37,476 bases of DNA. Source: Thaumasiovibrio sp043421945 (GTDB taxonomy: Bacteria > Pseudomonadota > Gammaproteobacteria > Enterobacterales > Vibrionaceae). Location of the stretch: NCBI GenBank assembly GCA_043421945.1, contig JBHOGO010000043.1, positions 1-37,476 on the forward strand, written 5' to 3'. A model generated the notes under the pieces. It saw only the letters and a program-made list of their open reading frames with translations. It did no database searches and was not told the DNA's origin. Each line of letters begins with the position of its first letter. Positions within the stretch are counted from its first letter, which is position 1. Positions 14,133 through 22,596 of this stretch are shown one piece after another. The position numbers and the translations under genes are program-made.

Positions 14133-15320
14133 TTACCAAGTCGTTAGGATAACCGGCGATCGCCAAGGGAAATAGAGTCGATGATTCTGATATGGCTGAT
14201 TTGCAATCTGTATAAACTCTTCTTCTAGTGAGAGAAAAGCATCTACAACCTGCGGGTCAAAATGACGACCGCTCCCTTCGACAATAATTGACTTCGCTTT
14301 TTCATGACTAAACGCCTTCTTATAGATGCGCTCTGAAATCAACGCATCATAAACATCAGCCACAGCCATCAAGCGACCAGAGAGTGGAATTTCTTCACCT
14401 TTTAGCTGCCGAGGATAACCGCTTCCATCCCACTTTTCGTGATGAGTCAGTGCAATCTCCTTCGCTAGTTGTAAAAAAGAGTTACTTCCAAGCTGTTTCT
14501 CTGCGGTAGAAAGCGCTTGCGCACCTATTTCAGCATGCTGTTTCATTACCTCAAACTCTTCATCAGTTAGCTTACCTGGTTTAAGTAAAATATTATCCGG
14601 AATACCGACTTTACCAACATCATGCAATGGCGCAGACTTATATAGCAATTGAATAAAGTTAGGGGTGAGCAAATTCGAATATTTATCGAAGTTTGATAAG
14701 TACTTAGCTAACGCTCTCACATATTCTTGAGTACGAAGAATGTGTGCACCTGTCTCATTGTCCCGCGATTCAGCTAGCGCTGACAAACTCACTATGGCGA
14801 CATCTCGAGTTGTCATTACCTCATCTTGAGAGGATTCTAGGCTATCTAACATTTTATTTGTTAAATGAGCAATGGACCCGAACTCATTATGCTCAAAGAT
14901 AGGGACTCGTTGGCTAATGTTACCTTGTGTAATTGCAGTGAGGCTGTCCTCTTGAATGGTCAAGATACAACGCATTAACTTGCTCCATTGTGTCATTATC
15001 ACAATAACATAGGCGCCTAAAGCAAAAGCAATATATATAAACTCTTTAATAACACTGATTGAGCCTGAGCCATTGAGAACAAGTTCAGGGTTGTTCTCTA
15101 ACCAAATAGAGTCTTTCACTGCTACCATTGTCAGCATAACCGTTAAAGTGATGAACAGAAGAGCAATTAAGAAAGTCATCTGTTTGACCATAGATAACCG
15201 CTTTCCATTTAATTCAAAATCGAACTTTCCTTGTGAAGAAAGAGCCTCTAGATACGTTCTTTTTGCATCGATTTGCAGTAATATCCCCGTAAAAAAGCCA
15301 AATAAAGACATGCCTAACAC
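14133..15320 (-). CDS. Membrane HD-GYP c-di-GMP phosphodiesterase
   Basis: 395 residues. Three N-terminal membrane helices (about 3-17, 45-67, 94-112) flank a short loop, then a HAMP-like linker (about 112-165) and an HD-GYP domain (about 172-375). Catalytic features are present: HDVGKVGIP with H233-D234, HHEKWDGSGYP ending at residues 301-303, and LMAVADVYDAL. HD-GYP proteins hydrolyse c-di-GMP to GMP and thereby favour motility over biofilm. No sensory domain beyond the membrane part is visible. The start is uncertain: GTG 15320 lacks a ribosome site, and the frame runs 13 codons upstream as KYQFPLDSNFKVV behind an ATA (15357-15359), as if an ATG had been lost. It is monocistronic. Confidence 0.88.
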   Translation of the reverse strand: MLGMSLFGFFTGILLQIDAKRTYLEALSSQGKFDFELNGKRLSMVKQMTFLIALLFITLTVMLTMVAVKDSIWLENNPELVLNGSGSISVIKEFIYIAFALGAYVIVIMTQWSKLMRCILTIQEDSLTAITQGNISQRVPIFEHNEFGSIAHLTNKMLDSLESSQDEVMTTRDVAIVSLSALAESRDNETGAHILRTQEYVRALAKYLSNFDKYSNLLTPNFIQLLYKSAPLHDVGKVGIPDNILLKPGKLTDEEFEVMKQHAEIGAQALSTAEKQLGSNSFLQLAKEIALTHHEKWDGSGYPRQLKGEEIPLSGRLMAVADVYDALISERIYKKAFSHEKAKSIIVEGSGRHFDPQVVDAFLSLEEEFIQIANQPYQNHRLYFPWRSPVILTTW

Positions 15321-15359
15321 GACTTTAAAGTTACTATCGAGTGGAAATTGATACTTTAT

Positions 15360-15741
15360 ATTATAAAAAGTAGCTAATAGCAGACATCAGTAACTATGAT
15401 GAGCTGTATTCATAAAATTAGCAGTTATATTATCGTTACGGCACTTAGACAAATTAACGGCTAGAGCCCAAATTTACCTCTAATGCGTGATAGCGTTGAG
15501 TGATCACGCCAGAGCTCTCGATGCTGTGATTCAAGTTCGATTTATTCAAACCGCAATTCGCCGTTAACATAACATCAAACTAGCTTCATCAATCAACCCA
15601 CTAGCCTCCATGTCGGAAGCTAGTCGGCTTATACTCGATCATTCGTTAATCTTTACTTTTTAGTCACTAAAAAGGGGAACGATTTGTGCACCTCTAATCC
15701 AATCAAGATAGTGTTGACATAGTTTCAGCCTATTCCGAGAA
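15360..15741. other. Intergenic region with two hairpins
   Basis: No supported ORF. Near 15599-15627 an ACTAGC/GCTAGT hairpin and at 15656-15674 a CTTTTTAG/CTAAAAAG stem lie downstream of the transporter gene; the latter could be a weak terminator. Otherwise nothing recognisable. Confidence 0.45.
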
Positions 15742-17013
15742 CTACATCAACCACTGCCACCAAATAAACAGAGCTAGAAAACCAAATAAATACACTAACC
15801 CTACAATTGAAAGTACTTTCATTTTGTGCCCCATCTTAAGCTCGTCAGGTAGTGTGGTACGACTTACAAGAAGATAGTTAAGAAGAGCGAATACCGGTGT
15901 GGTCATAAAGGCCATAACCATCGCAAAGTTAATCATTGGCATTAACGCTTTGGCAAAAAAGACAATAATGGCCAATGCCGCTATCGCTGTAATCAACACC
16001 CATGATTGATAAACTTGATGACTCTCATTTTCTTGACGACGAAGTAAACGTTGCGACTCAGCAATCGCTCGTGAATACCCATCAATGACAGTAATCGTAC
16101 TACCAAAGATACAAAAGAAAGCTATAACAGCAATCAAATAACGTGACCATTCCCCAATTGTAGAAGCATACATACCGACTAATTGATGAGAGAAGCCCAC
16201 TCCCGATGCCGCTAACTCAACATCTGTTCCATGTAAAATCAGTGCGCCTAACGAAAGAAAGACAATCGCTAGTGTCGCTGTACCAATATAACCAACATTG
16301 AAATCAAATAATGCTGATTGAACACTCACGTGTTGCTTCTTAGTTTGGCTCTTCAACCACATAGACGTAATACTAGAGATCTCTATCGGTGCAGGCATCC
16401 ACCCCATTGTGACAACGATAAAGCCAATTGCTGCGATCGTCCATGGAGAAGGCGCTTGATAATCCGCAGGCGCAACACTGCCATTACTCGCGGCTATACA
16501 TACGGCACAAATTGTCGCCACAGTTAGCACAGCCATAATAACCTTCGAGATAGTATCCAACGCTCTATAATGACCAGCAAATAAAATCGTCACACACACC
16601 ACAAGAACAACGGCACACAAAACAAGATTAGGCAGAGAAAAAGGAAGGAAATATGCCAGTAAGCTGGCGCTAAACAGCAATAAGGCAGCCGTATTCACAA
16701 CAGCTGAAACAACACTTAATAATGTAAACACCCACAAATATCCACGCCCCAATTCAGCATAACCTTGTATTAGGCTGTTTTTTGTTCCCATGGTGTATTG
16801 CACACCGGCACGGAAAAAAGGGTATTTAAGTACATTCACTAAAATAATCAACAGTGCTAGTTGCCAGCCATAAATAGCGCCTGCTTTAGTCGATGCAACA
16901 AGGTGTGACCCCCCGACTGCGGCTGCCGCCATCATAACGCCTGGGCCTAAAGAGCGTAAAAGATGAGAAAGCCCAATTTTTTGAGGGGCGGCTAAAGATG
17001 AAGAATTTTGCAT
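15742..17013 (-). CDS. NRAMP-fold transporter lacking canonical metal motifs
   Basis: A 423-residue, eleven- to twelve-helix inner-membrane protein with the NRAMP/LeuT-like fold: LGPGVMMAAAAVGGSHLV in helix 1, then a STKAGAIYGWQLALLIILVN stretch as in NRAMP transporters. In true Mn/Fe transporters helix 1 carries DPGN and helix 6 carries MPH. Here the corresponding positions read VGGSH and GWMPAPIEISS, so the metal ligands (Asp, Asn, Met-Pro-His) are largely absent. It probably carries another substrate; metal transport should not be assumed. ATG at 17013 has only a weak ribosome site. No co-transcribed neighbour. Confidence 0.8.
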   Translation of the reverse strand: MQNSSSLAAPQKIGLSHLLRSLGPGVMMAAAAVGGSHLVASTKAGAIYGWQLALLIILVNVLKYPFFRAGVQYTMGTKNSLIQGYAELGRGYLWVFTLLSVVSAVVNTAALLLFSASLLAYFLPFSLPNLVLCAVVLVVCVTILFAGHYRALDTISKVIMAVLTVATICAVCIAASNGSVAPADYQAPSPWTIAAIGFIVVTMGWMPAPIEISSITSMWLKSQTKKQHVSVQSALFDFNVGYIGTATLAIVFLSLGALILHGTDVELAASGVGFSHQLVGMYASTIGEWSRYLIAVIAFFCIFGSTITVIDGYSRAIAESQRLLRRQENESHQVYQSWVLITAIAALAIIVFFAKALMPMINFAMVMAFMTTPVFALLNYLLVSRTTLPDELKMGHKMKVLSIVGLVYLFGFLALFIWWQWLM

Positions 17014-17290
17014 AAGAAATCCATTTTCATTAATGCTGATTTGTCAGCTTCCATTAAAAGTAATATCACAAAAGCGATCTTCTCGAGTACACCCGCAAAT
17101 GAGCGTAAAGAATACCTTACAAGATGAAGCTTGCTTATTTTGCCCATATAGTTGTACATTGTTTACATGCATTTGCAAGCATGCTAGGCAAAAATAATGG
17201 GGATTTAAGACATTTTTACGAATAAATAGCCACTAATATGTTTTGCCAATGTTTTCTGGGGGAAGGGATGAAATATCAATAGGTTGTGCA

Positions 17291-17896
17291 TCACTCAATA
17301 AGTGTCTGCTCTGCTAAATAGTCACCAATAGGGTAATATTCGACAGAAATAAGCGAGCCCCGATCATATTGATACTCTGCAAATAATTGCTGTATAAGCT
17401 GAATGAAACCCGATGGGCTAGGTGATAACGGAGCGCTACGCACTGAATGGTGACTGCCCATAGGAATATCTGTGCTAGGGAGCAAAATAAGCACATCACT
17501 ATTTGTCAGTAAGTTATTAATTCCGAACCAATCAATAATCACATTGATGCTGTCTCCATAAGACTGGGATAAACGGTATTTTGCTTGCTCTAAAAGCGCA
17601 TGGGCAGAGCTCTCCATGCCATACTGTTGACCAACTTGATATTCGCTTAGCAGTTGAGCAGCAAGTATCTGAAAAGCTGCACGATGAGGCATTGTAAATA
17701 AATACTGATGATGCTCATCCCCTTGCAATGTATACCGTAGCGACAATAGAGCAGACAAAACATCACCAGGAACCTGATCACTATAATAATCAATCACATG
17801 TGAGTATATTTTATCAAGAAATGCTCGGTACTCTTCAAAAGAGAGCGTTTCTGCAGAGTCTGACTGTAAAGCATCAAGGTTTTTTTGACGACTCAA
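17291..17896 (-). CDS. Unknown 201-residue soluble protein
   Basis: No signal peptide or membrane segment. A helix-rich N-terminal half (ETLSFEEYRAFLDKIYSHVI, ALLSLRYTLQ, HRAAFQILAAQLLSEYQVG) is followed by a more mixed C-terminal half (VIIDWFGINNLLT, FIQLLIQQ-like helices). Family not recognised. It follows the small membrane protein 17963-18181 by 66 bp on the same strand and could be co-transcribed with it from a promoter near the candidate Fur box. ATG at 17896, ribosome site not evident. Confidence 0.65.
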   Translation of the reverse strand: MSRQKNLDALQSDSAETLSFEEYRAFLDKIYSHVIDYYSDQVPGDVLSALLSLRYTLQGDEHHQYLFTMPHRAAFQILAAQLLSEYQVGQQYGMESSAHALLEQAKYRLSQSYGDSINVIIDWFGINNLLTNSDVLILLPSTDIPMGSHHSVRSAPLSPSPSGFIQLIQQLFAEYQYDRGSLISVEYYPIGDYLAEQTLIE

Positions 17897-17962
17897 TATG
17901 ACTAGCTGGGGACTTTGCCATTGAGAAATGCGATTATCTATACTATTTGTATTTTTTTCAGA

Positions 17963-18181
17963 CTAGACGCTATTTTCTAGTGGTTTATCAAAATTCATCA
18001 CTACGGGATTAATAGGTAGCCTTGGTTGACTAGCATCTTTCGGTAATGGTGCGGTCTCATTTGAAGTCACCATAAAAACATCCGCGGAAGCCGCTTGTGA
18101 CAAAAATTGCTGAACTAAAAAAACGATTGAAAGCATACCCACGACCAGCAGTGATACACAAAAAAGACGGTAAGTACTCAT
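17963..18181 (-). CDS. Small single-pass membrane or exported protein
   Basis: 72 residues: a hydrophobic N-terminal segment (LFCVSLLVVGMLSIVFLVQQ, about 6-25) followed by a polar, proline-rich tail (PLPKDASQPRLPINP). It may be an anchored periplasmic peptide or an uncleaved signal-anchor protein. The ATG at 18181 has a strong purine-rich ribosome site (GGAGGTAGGAG). A Fur-like box lies about 40 bp upstream. Function unknown; possibly paired with 17291-17896. Confidence 0.65.
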   Translation of the reverse strand: MSTYRLFCVSLLVVGMLSIVFLVQQFLSQAASADVFMVTSNETAPLPKDASQPRLPINPVVMNFDKPLENSV

Positions 18182-18222
18182 CTCCTACCTCCAGGATCAA
18201 ACGTAAGTCATCACAAATGAAT

Positions 18223-18241
18223 GCTAATGATAATACTTAAG
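18223..18241 (-). promoter_or_regulatory. Candidate Fur box
   Basis: 14 of 19 positions match GATAATGATAATCATTATC, including an unbroken TAATGATAAT core (18225-18234). It lies upstream of the 72-residue membrane protein gene, in a sensible operator position. Iron repression is inferred. Confidence 0.5.
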
Positions 18242-18319
18242 TGATCATATGAAGTTAGTTGAGCTTAATAATTAAAGCCGTGACCAACATGGCATTTAGA
18301 CCAAGCAATAGAAAACAAA

Positions 18320-19603
18320 TTAACCACTAACAACACGATTTCTACCACTGTTCTTCGCTATAAATAAATGCTTATCTGCTAGCTCAAACAGAGTGTTATA
18401 ATCACTCATCGATTTGCTCAATGCTGCGATACCAATACTCACCGTAATAGAAGTCGTCGCATCACCAGCTGTAAACAGTTTACTCTCAATCATTGAACGA
18501 ACACGCTCAGCCCAAACCTCTGCACCTTGAAGATCTGTCTCAGATAGCAAGACGATAAACTCCTCCCCTCCCCAACGTGCGACATAATCTATATCTCGAA
18601 TATTTGCTTTAATATACTGAGCTAGCTGTTTAAGAATTTCATCGCCTCCTTTATGCCCAAAAACATCATTTGTCTCCTTGAACTTGTCGATATCCAAGAC
18701 AACTAACGAAAGTGAACGATGAAATCTTAATGTACGTTTAAGCTCTTTCTCGCAATCTCTTTCAAAGCATCGCCTATTCGGGATTTTTGTTAGGTGATCT
18801 TCAATGGCTGCTCTCGATAGTTCTTCAATCAATCGTGCCCGCTCAGAAATATCTCGCAGCACAGCTGTCATTTCATTTTTCCCACCCACATTTATTTTTG
18901 AAATGGTTACCTCAATCGGGAACTCACTGCCATTTCTTCGTAAGCCAACGACTGAAGCTCTTGCTTGCATAGGCCTCGACTTCACCGTCGATTCACTAAA
19001 CCCTTCGATATATTTAGGGTGGTTTTCACGGTATCGTTGAGGGATCAATGTGTGTAAAGATGAGCCTATAATCTCCTCTTCCTCAATACAGAAGATATCC
19101 TTAGCGGCAGAGTTCATCAGCTTTATATTATGACTTTCATCGACTGTGATGATTCCGTCATACGCCGTCTCGACGACGGCTTCAAAACGCTGGCTGGTTT
19201 TTTTAAGTTCGCGTTCAAGTAATTTCTTATCCGTTATCTCGATAGCGGTGACAAACAAGCGTTTCACAGAATGCTCTTCATCAACAATGGGAGAGACCAT
19301 AAAGCGCCACCAACGGCTACTTCCTTCATCATCAATAACTATTTCTCGCTCAATTGCGATGCACCCCTGTATACAGTCGGTAAAGCTCACCTTCAATGGC
19401 ACATCAACATAACGTTCAAAGATAACTTCACTTTTGGTGCCAATACATTCAGGAAGTGCCTTACCGACAACCTGCTCAAACAGAGTATTTGCTGTCACTA
19501 ATGTATAAGAGTGCTCAACTTGGTTGACCTCAAATATGCCAACACAAGCCCCTATAGATTCTAGCGAAGCCCTTAATTCTCGATGGTTACCAGCACTGAA
19601 CAC
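18320..19603 (-). CDS. PAS-PAS-GGDEF diguanylate cyclase
   Basis: 427 residues, no membrane helix, so cytoplasmic. Two PAS domains (about 12-125 and 138-255; the second has FEAVVETAYDGIITVDESHN and LRRNGSEFPIEVTIS) precede a GGDEF domain (about 265-427). The active site reads GGEEF at residues 345-349, an active variant. R336-D339 (RDID), five residues before it, is an intact inhibitory I-site. It is expected to make c-di-GMP from two GTP under PAS control (ligand unknown), with product inhibition. It lies alone between the Fur-box unit and the arginase gene. Start as given; no strong ribosome site seen. Confidence 0.92.
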   Translation of the reverse strand: MFSAGNHRELRASLESIGACVGIFEVNQVEHSYTLVTANTLFEQVVGKALPECIGTKSEVIFERYVDVPLKVSFTDCIQGCIAIEREIVIDDEGSSRWWRFMVSPIVDEEHSVKRLFVTAIEITDKKLLERELKKTSQRFEAVVETAYDGIITVDESHNIKLMNSAAKDIFCIEEEEIIGSSLHTLIPQRYRENHPKYIEGFSESTVKSRPMQARASVVGLRRNGSEFPIEVTISKINVGGKNEMTAVLRDISERARLIEELSRAAIEDHLTKIPNRRCFERDCEKELKRTLRFHRSLSLVVLDIDKFKETNDVFGHKGGDEILKQLAQYIKANIRDIDYVARWGGEEFIVLLSETDLQGAEVWAERVRSMIESKLFTAGDATTSITVSIGIAALSKSMSDYNTLFELADKHLFIAKNSGRNRVVSG

Positions 19604-19650
19604 GACAACACTACTCCAACTATAAACCTCATTAAATATAGGAGAATATG

Positions 19651-19755
19651 ATGAAAGTAATGGAAAAAAATCAACGGCACTGGCGATTTGCTCAAAAGCC
19701 CCGTTATGTTAAGAAGCGCTGTCGCAACCCTCTTACACAACATACACGTTGCTGA
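19651..19755 (+). CDS. Small basic ORF (34 residues), unknown
   Basis: ATG at 19651 (or 19648) stands behind GGAG at ideal distance. The peptide is strongly basic with paired Cys and aromatic residues (MKVMEKNQRHWRFAQKPRYV, then KKRCRNPLTQHTRC). It is divergent from the PAS-GGDEF gene and sits in an otherwise empty 256-bp gap. It could be a real small nucleic-acid-binding peptide, a leader peptide or chance. No family recognised. Confidence 0.4.
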   Translation: MKVMEKNQRHWRFAQKPRYVKKRCRNPLTQHTRC

Positions 19756-19859
19756 AAGCCGCCAAGGTTCAGACGACGACCTACTTTTATGACCATTCCT
19801 GTCTCCAAGCAATAAGGTAAACGTCACAAGCATTGTTTAGATAGCTTTGTGATGCGACG

Positions 19860-20783
19860 TTACATACGAAATCCCCACACTGCATCAATGAGTTTCACCA
19901 TTAACTCTTTAGATACCCCGTTTTGGTCAAGCTCGGGCATATACTCAACAAAATCAGCACCGACAAATTTAGAACTGGAAGATATTGTATCAACTAAATG
20001 CAACGCTTCCCTTGCAGTCAAACCACCTACATTAGGCGTTGCACATGCTCGAAATACACTGCCATCTAAAGCATCATAATCAAATGACAAATAGACATGG
20101 TCGTAGTTTTTCTCGATTTTTACCATTAAAGCTTCAACAGTGGCATTAAGTCCGTGTTTTTCAATAAATGGCATATCATAATTAGTAATGTTCAACTCAT
20201 TAATGAGGTCAAATTCATTACGCATCAAATCTCGTACCCCAATATAGTAAACATCCTCGGGTTTCACTTCGATGTCAGCAGGAATGTGCCATCCATTATA
20301 AGGGTATTGATTCATTAATATTGCGAGTGGTTTTCCGTGTAAATTACTCTCTAAGCTATTATTGATATCTGCATGAGCATCAACCCAAACAATCGCGACT
20401 TTCTTTCCCTTTTCTTTTTGGTAGAATTCCATCGTTGCTTGTAACGTTCCAACAGCAATGGAATGATCGCCACCAATGGTGATAGGGATTCGATTATTCT
20501 GATAGCTATTTAAAAGTGCAGACTTCAAGTCATTTGTATAGTGATAAAGTGCTTTATCTTTATCGTCGTTCTCGATAAGGTTTTTAACATCCGTTGTTAC
20601 AACAACGTCGCCTAAGTCTACGATATCTGAAGCCCATCGTTGAGTTCTAACTTGAATCCAATCTGTAAGACCTATCCATGAACGTTCATCCATATCACGA
20701 AGACCATTAACCGTATTTTCTTCGGTTGTCACGCACCCAAGTTGATTAAAAGGCGCACCAATAATATCAAACCTTTTTTTCAT
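19860..20783 (-). CDS. Arginase family ureohydrolase, probable arginase
   Basis: 307 residues from ATG 20783, chosen over the upstream GTG at 20798 because ureohydrolases start close to KKRFDIIGAPF. All Mn ligands of the arginase fold are present: H107 (IGGDHS), D135, H137 and D139 (DAHADIN), D235 and D237 (SFDYDALD). The following SNLHGKPLA with H149 matches the arginase loop rather than agmatinase. It would hydrolyse arginine to ornithine and urea in the cytoplasm. An isolated attC-like site lies between it and the upstream kinase gene. No other arginine catabolism gene is adjacent, so the exact substrate is inferred. Confidence 0.88.
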   Translation of the reverse strand: MKKRFDIIGAPFNQLGCVTTEENTVNGLRDMDERSWIGLTDWIQVRTQRWASDIVDLGDVVVTTDVKNLIENDDKDKALYHYTNDLKSALLNSYQNNRIPITIGGDHSIAVGTLQATMEFYQKEKGKKVAIVWVDAHADINNSLESNLHGKPLAILMNQYPYNGWHIPADIEVKPEDVYYIGVRDLMRNEFDLINELNITNYDMPFIEKHGLNATVEALMVKIEKNYDHVYLSFDYDALDGSVFRACATPNVGGLTAREALHLVDTISSSSKFVGADFVEYMPELDQNGVSKELMVKLIDAVWGFRM

Positions 20784-20809
20784 AAATCGTCCATACACTT
20801 ATTCTTGGC

Positions 20810-20904
20810 AGATAACGCTCCTCTGCCGAGAATTAACCACGGAAAACACTTACACGACAATTACGCTAATCGCTACGAAAATCCAATTTAAACCATTGTT
20901 ATGC
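20810..20904 (-). repeat. Isolated attC-like site
   Basis: On the minus strand GCATAAC (20898-20904) begins 4 bp after the kinase stop and GTTATCT (20810-20816) ends the element. The internal TTTAAATTGGATTTTCG is a block common in Vibrionaceae attC sites. 95 bp long, it lies 13 kb away from the main array and probably marks a cassette inserted outside an integron. Confidence 0.55.
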
Positions 20905-20907
20905 GAC

Positions 20908-21396
20908 TTATATCGTAATTCGCTCACAATTTTCATCATCATCCGGTTCTTCAAAAAAACTATCGAACAATTCTATATCTTTTTGTTCTATTTTAAACGA
21001 GTGTATATCATTGCTATTATTTCGGATTACGTTACGATGTAACCTTACCTCTAAGGAGATGTCAAAGTACTTGCGAACGACTTCATAACCTAAATCAGAA
21101 AAGTACTCACTAATCTCGTTTCTGGATGACTTTGACCAAAAACCCCAATCCAAATTAACATCAATGTTATTTTTCAAAAATACTAAAGCTATTCCTTTAA
21201 GGTAATTTCGACAACCGGCATGTGAGCTATCAAGCTCTTCACGTGTCGGATTCTGACCAAAGACGGCTAGATGTAATTCGTCTACCGATAAAAAAACGGT
21301 GCCATCAGACTTTTCCTGATTACGAGCGAACGTTGTCTTTCCACAAGCTACCTTTCCAATCAGTAACGTGACTTTAGCTTTACTGTTATTCCTCAA
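20908..21396 (-). CDS. P-loop kinase-like ATPase (AAA_33/zeta-type)
   Basis: 162 residues. I choose TTG at 21396 because an excellent AAAGGAGG lies 7 bp upstream; the longer frame to 21474 adds residues with no family-like features. Walker A is GKVACGKTT (G14-K20-T21), followed by FLSVDELHLAVFG, as in small P-loop kinases related to polynucleotide kinase, zeta toxin and aminoglycoside phosphotransferase-like ATPases. The C-terminus is acidic (EEPDDDENCERITI). Substrate cannot be deduced. The gene is followed 4 bp later by an attC-like site, so it was probably mobilised as a cassette. Confidence 0.75.
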   Translation of the reverse strand: MRNNSKAKVTLLIGKVACGKTTFARNQEKSDGTVFLSVDELHLAVFGQNPTREELDSSHAGCRNYLKGIALVFLKNNIDVNLDWGFWSKSSRNEISEYFSDLGYEVVRKYFDISLEVRLHRNVIRNNSNDIHSFKIEQKDIELFDSFFEEPDDDENCERITI

Positions 21397-21612
21397 CTTA
21401 TAACCTCCTTTGTTTAAAAGTAAATCTAACACCTCGCTATAGCATGAGCAAATATGCACTACAATTTGATCCAAGCGAAAGTAGTACGCATTAGAAAAGT
21501 ATTCTTAAACAAATGATTAAGTGCATGACTATAATGATGCACCATCAATGTTAACTAGCGTAAATTTGCTAGCCTGCTAGTTTAGTGGATTAGCTTGTAG
21601 CCAGAGCCATTA

Positions 21613-22083
21613 TCACATTCTCTTTTTCCGCATGTGAAGTAAAACAACCGTTTCACCATCATACGAAATTCGAGGCTCTGCACTATAAGGTTTGAAGCCA
21701 AGTTTGGTATAAAGCAGCAAGGCTCGGGTGTTGTAATTAAATACTGATAAATATGGTACAGCTTGATAAAGCTCTGAACACAGTAAACTCAAATGCTCAA
21801 TAAGAGCTCGTCCAATCCCTTGGCCTTTGTATGCGTCAGACACAACAATATTGCCGATAAATGCACTCTGCGATGGTTTTACATTATATAAATTCCCAAA
21901 AGCGACAACTTGATTATCGACGAGGCATACTGTTAAGTTTGACCTCTCTTGGGAAATATCTAAAATTTGACGGTAATCCCATGGATAAGAGCCTGAAGGG
22001 CAAACTGAGTATAACTCCTCAGCTGAAGAGACCAGTTGAGCAATTGCTTCAAAATGAGTCTCCGTAGCACTCGTAAAATCCAT
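21613..22083 (-). CDS. GNAT-family N-acetyltransferase
   Basis: 156 residues covering the whole GNAT fold: acetyl-CoA motif A in FIGNIVVSDAYKGQGIGRAL (about 75-94), motif B in NYNTRALLLYTKLGFKPYS (about 119-137). It transfers an acetyl group to an unknown amine. ATG at 22083 follows GGAGGT. Gap of about 215 bp to the kinase gene; no attC-like site seen beside it, although acetyltransferases are common cassette cargo. Confidence 0.85.
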   Translation of the reverse strand: MDFTSATETHFEAIAQLVSSAEELYSVCPSGSYPWDYRQILDISQERSNLTVCLVDNQVVAFGNLYNVKPSQSAFIGNIVVSDAYKGQGIGRALIEHLSLLCSELYQAVPYLSVFNYNTRALLLYTKLGFKPYSAEPRISYDGETVVLLHMRKKRM

Positions 22084-22460
22084 TTTACCTCCTGAGAATA
22101 TAGTACCGCATTAAATTGCAAAGTAATGCGAGACAAAAAGTAAGCAAAAATATACACCAATCATCGATAGCTATTCAGAATAATGTCAGTGCATTTCATT
22201 ATGTGCAACCATTTACTTTGCAGTATAAAACCCTCGAAACGCTGCAGGCTACACCATGCTTAAGCCTTAAAGCAGCTTAAACATGAACACAACGCATAGC
22301 CAGAACACTTAGAGTTACATGGTCACTTATAAATACTTATTTAGGGCTCTTGGTAGCCGGTAATTTTGTAAGCTCTAACTCGCAATAAGGTGCGACAATA
22401 CGCATGCCTTAGTAACCAGTAAATGTTGAGAAATCGCTCATGAACGCTTTGGTGCTCATA
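22084..22460. other. Intergenic region, no gene seen
   Basis: No supported ORF on either strand and no recognisable RNA or repeat. It separates the GNAT gene from the copper island. Confidence 0.5.
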
Positions 22461-22480
22461 GGGCTTCGATTATCGAGCCC
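22461..22480. repeat. Short hairpin
   Basis: GGGCTTCGATTATCGAGCCC can fold into a stem with one bulge; it lies next to the larger terminator hairpin. Confidence 0.4.
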
Positions 22481-22484
22481 AAGC

Positions 22485-22534
22485 AAAGAGAAAGTGACAA
22501 CTCTCCTTACACAGGAGTCACTCACTTTCTCTTT
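22485..22534. terminator. Terminator of the copper island
   Basis: A perfect 13-bp outer stem (22485-22497 with 22522-22534) encloses an inner CTCC/GGAG hairpin. It lies about 60 bp past the cueP stop. T-rich on the plus-strand side and short T tracts on the minus strand, so it may be bidirectional. Confidence 0.65.
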
Positions 22535-22596
22535 CTCTTTACAACAGATTAAATGCACGCCTGACTATTTTTCAATCAAGCTTTATATGGATAACA

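Noticed and set aside
15742..17013. Annotation as manganese transporter MntH
   Set aside because: The DPGN and MPH motifs needed for divalent metal binding are not present.
20908..21474. Longer start of the P-loop kinase at 21474
   Set aside because: The AAAGGAGG at 21404-21411 points to the TTG at 21396; upstream residues show no domain.
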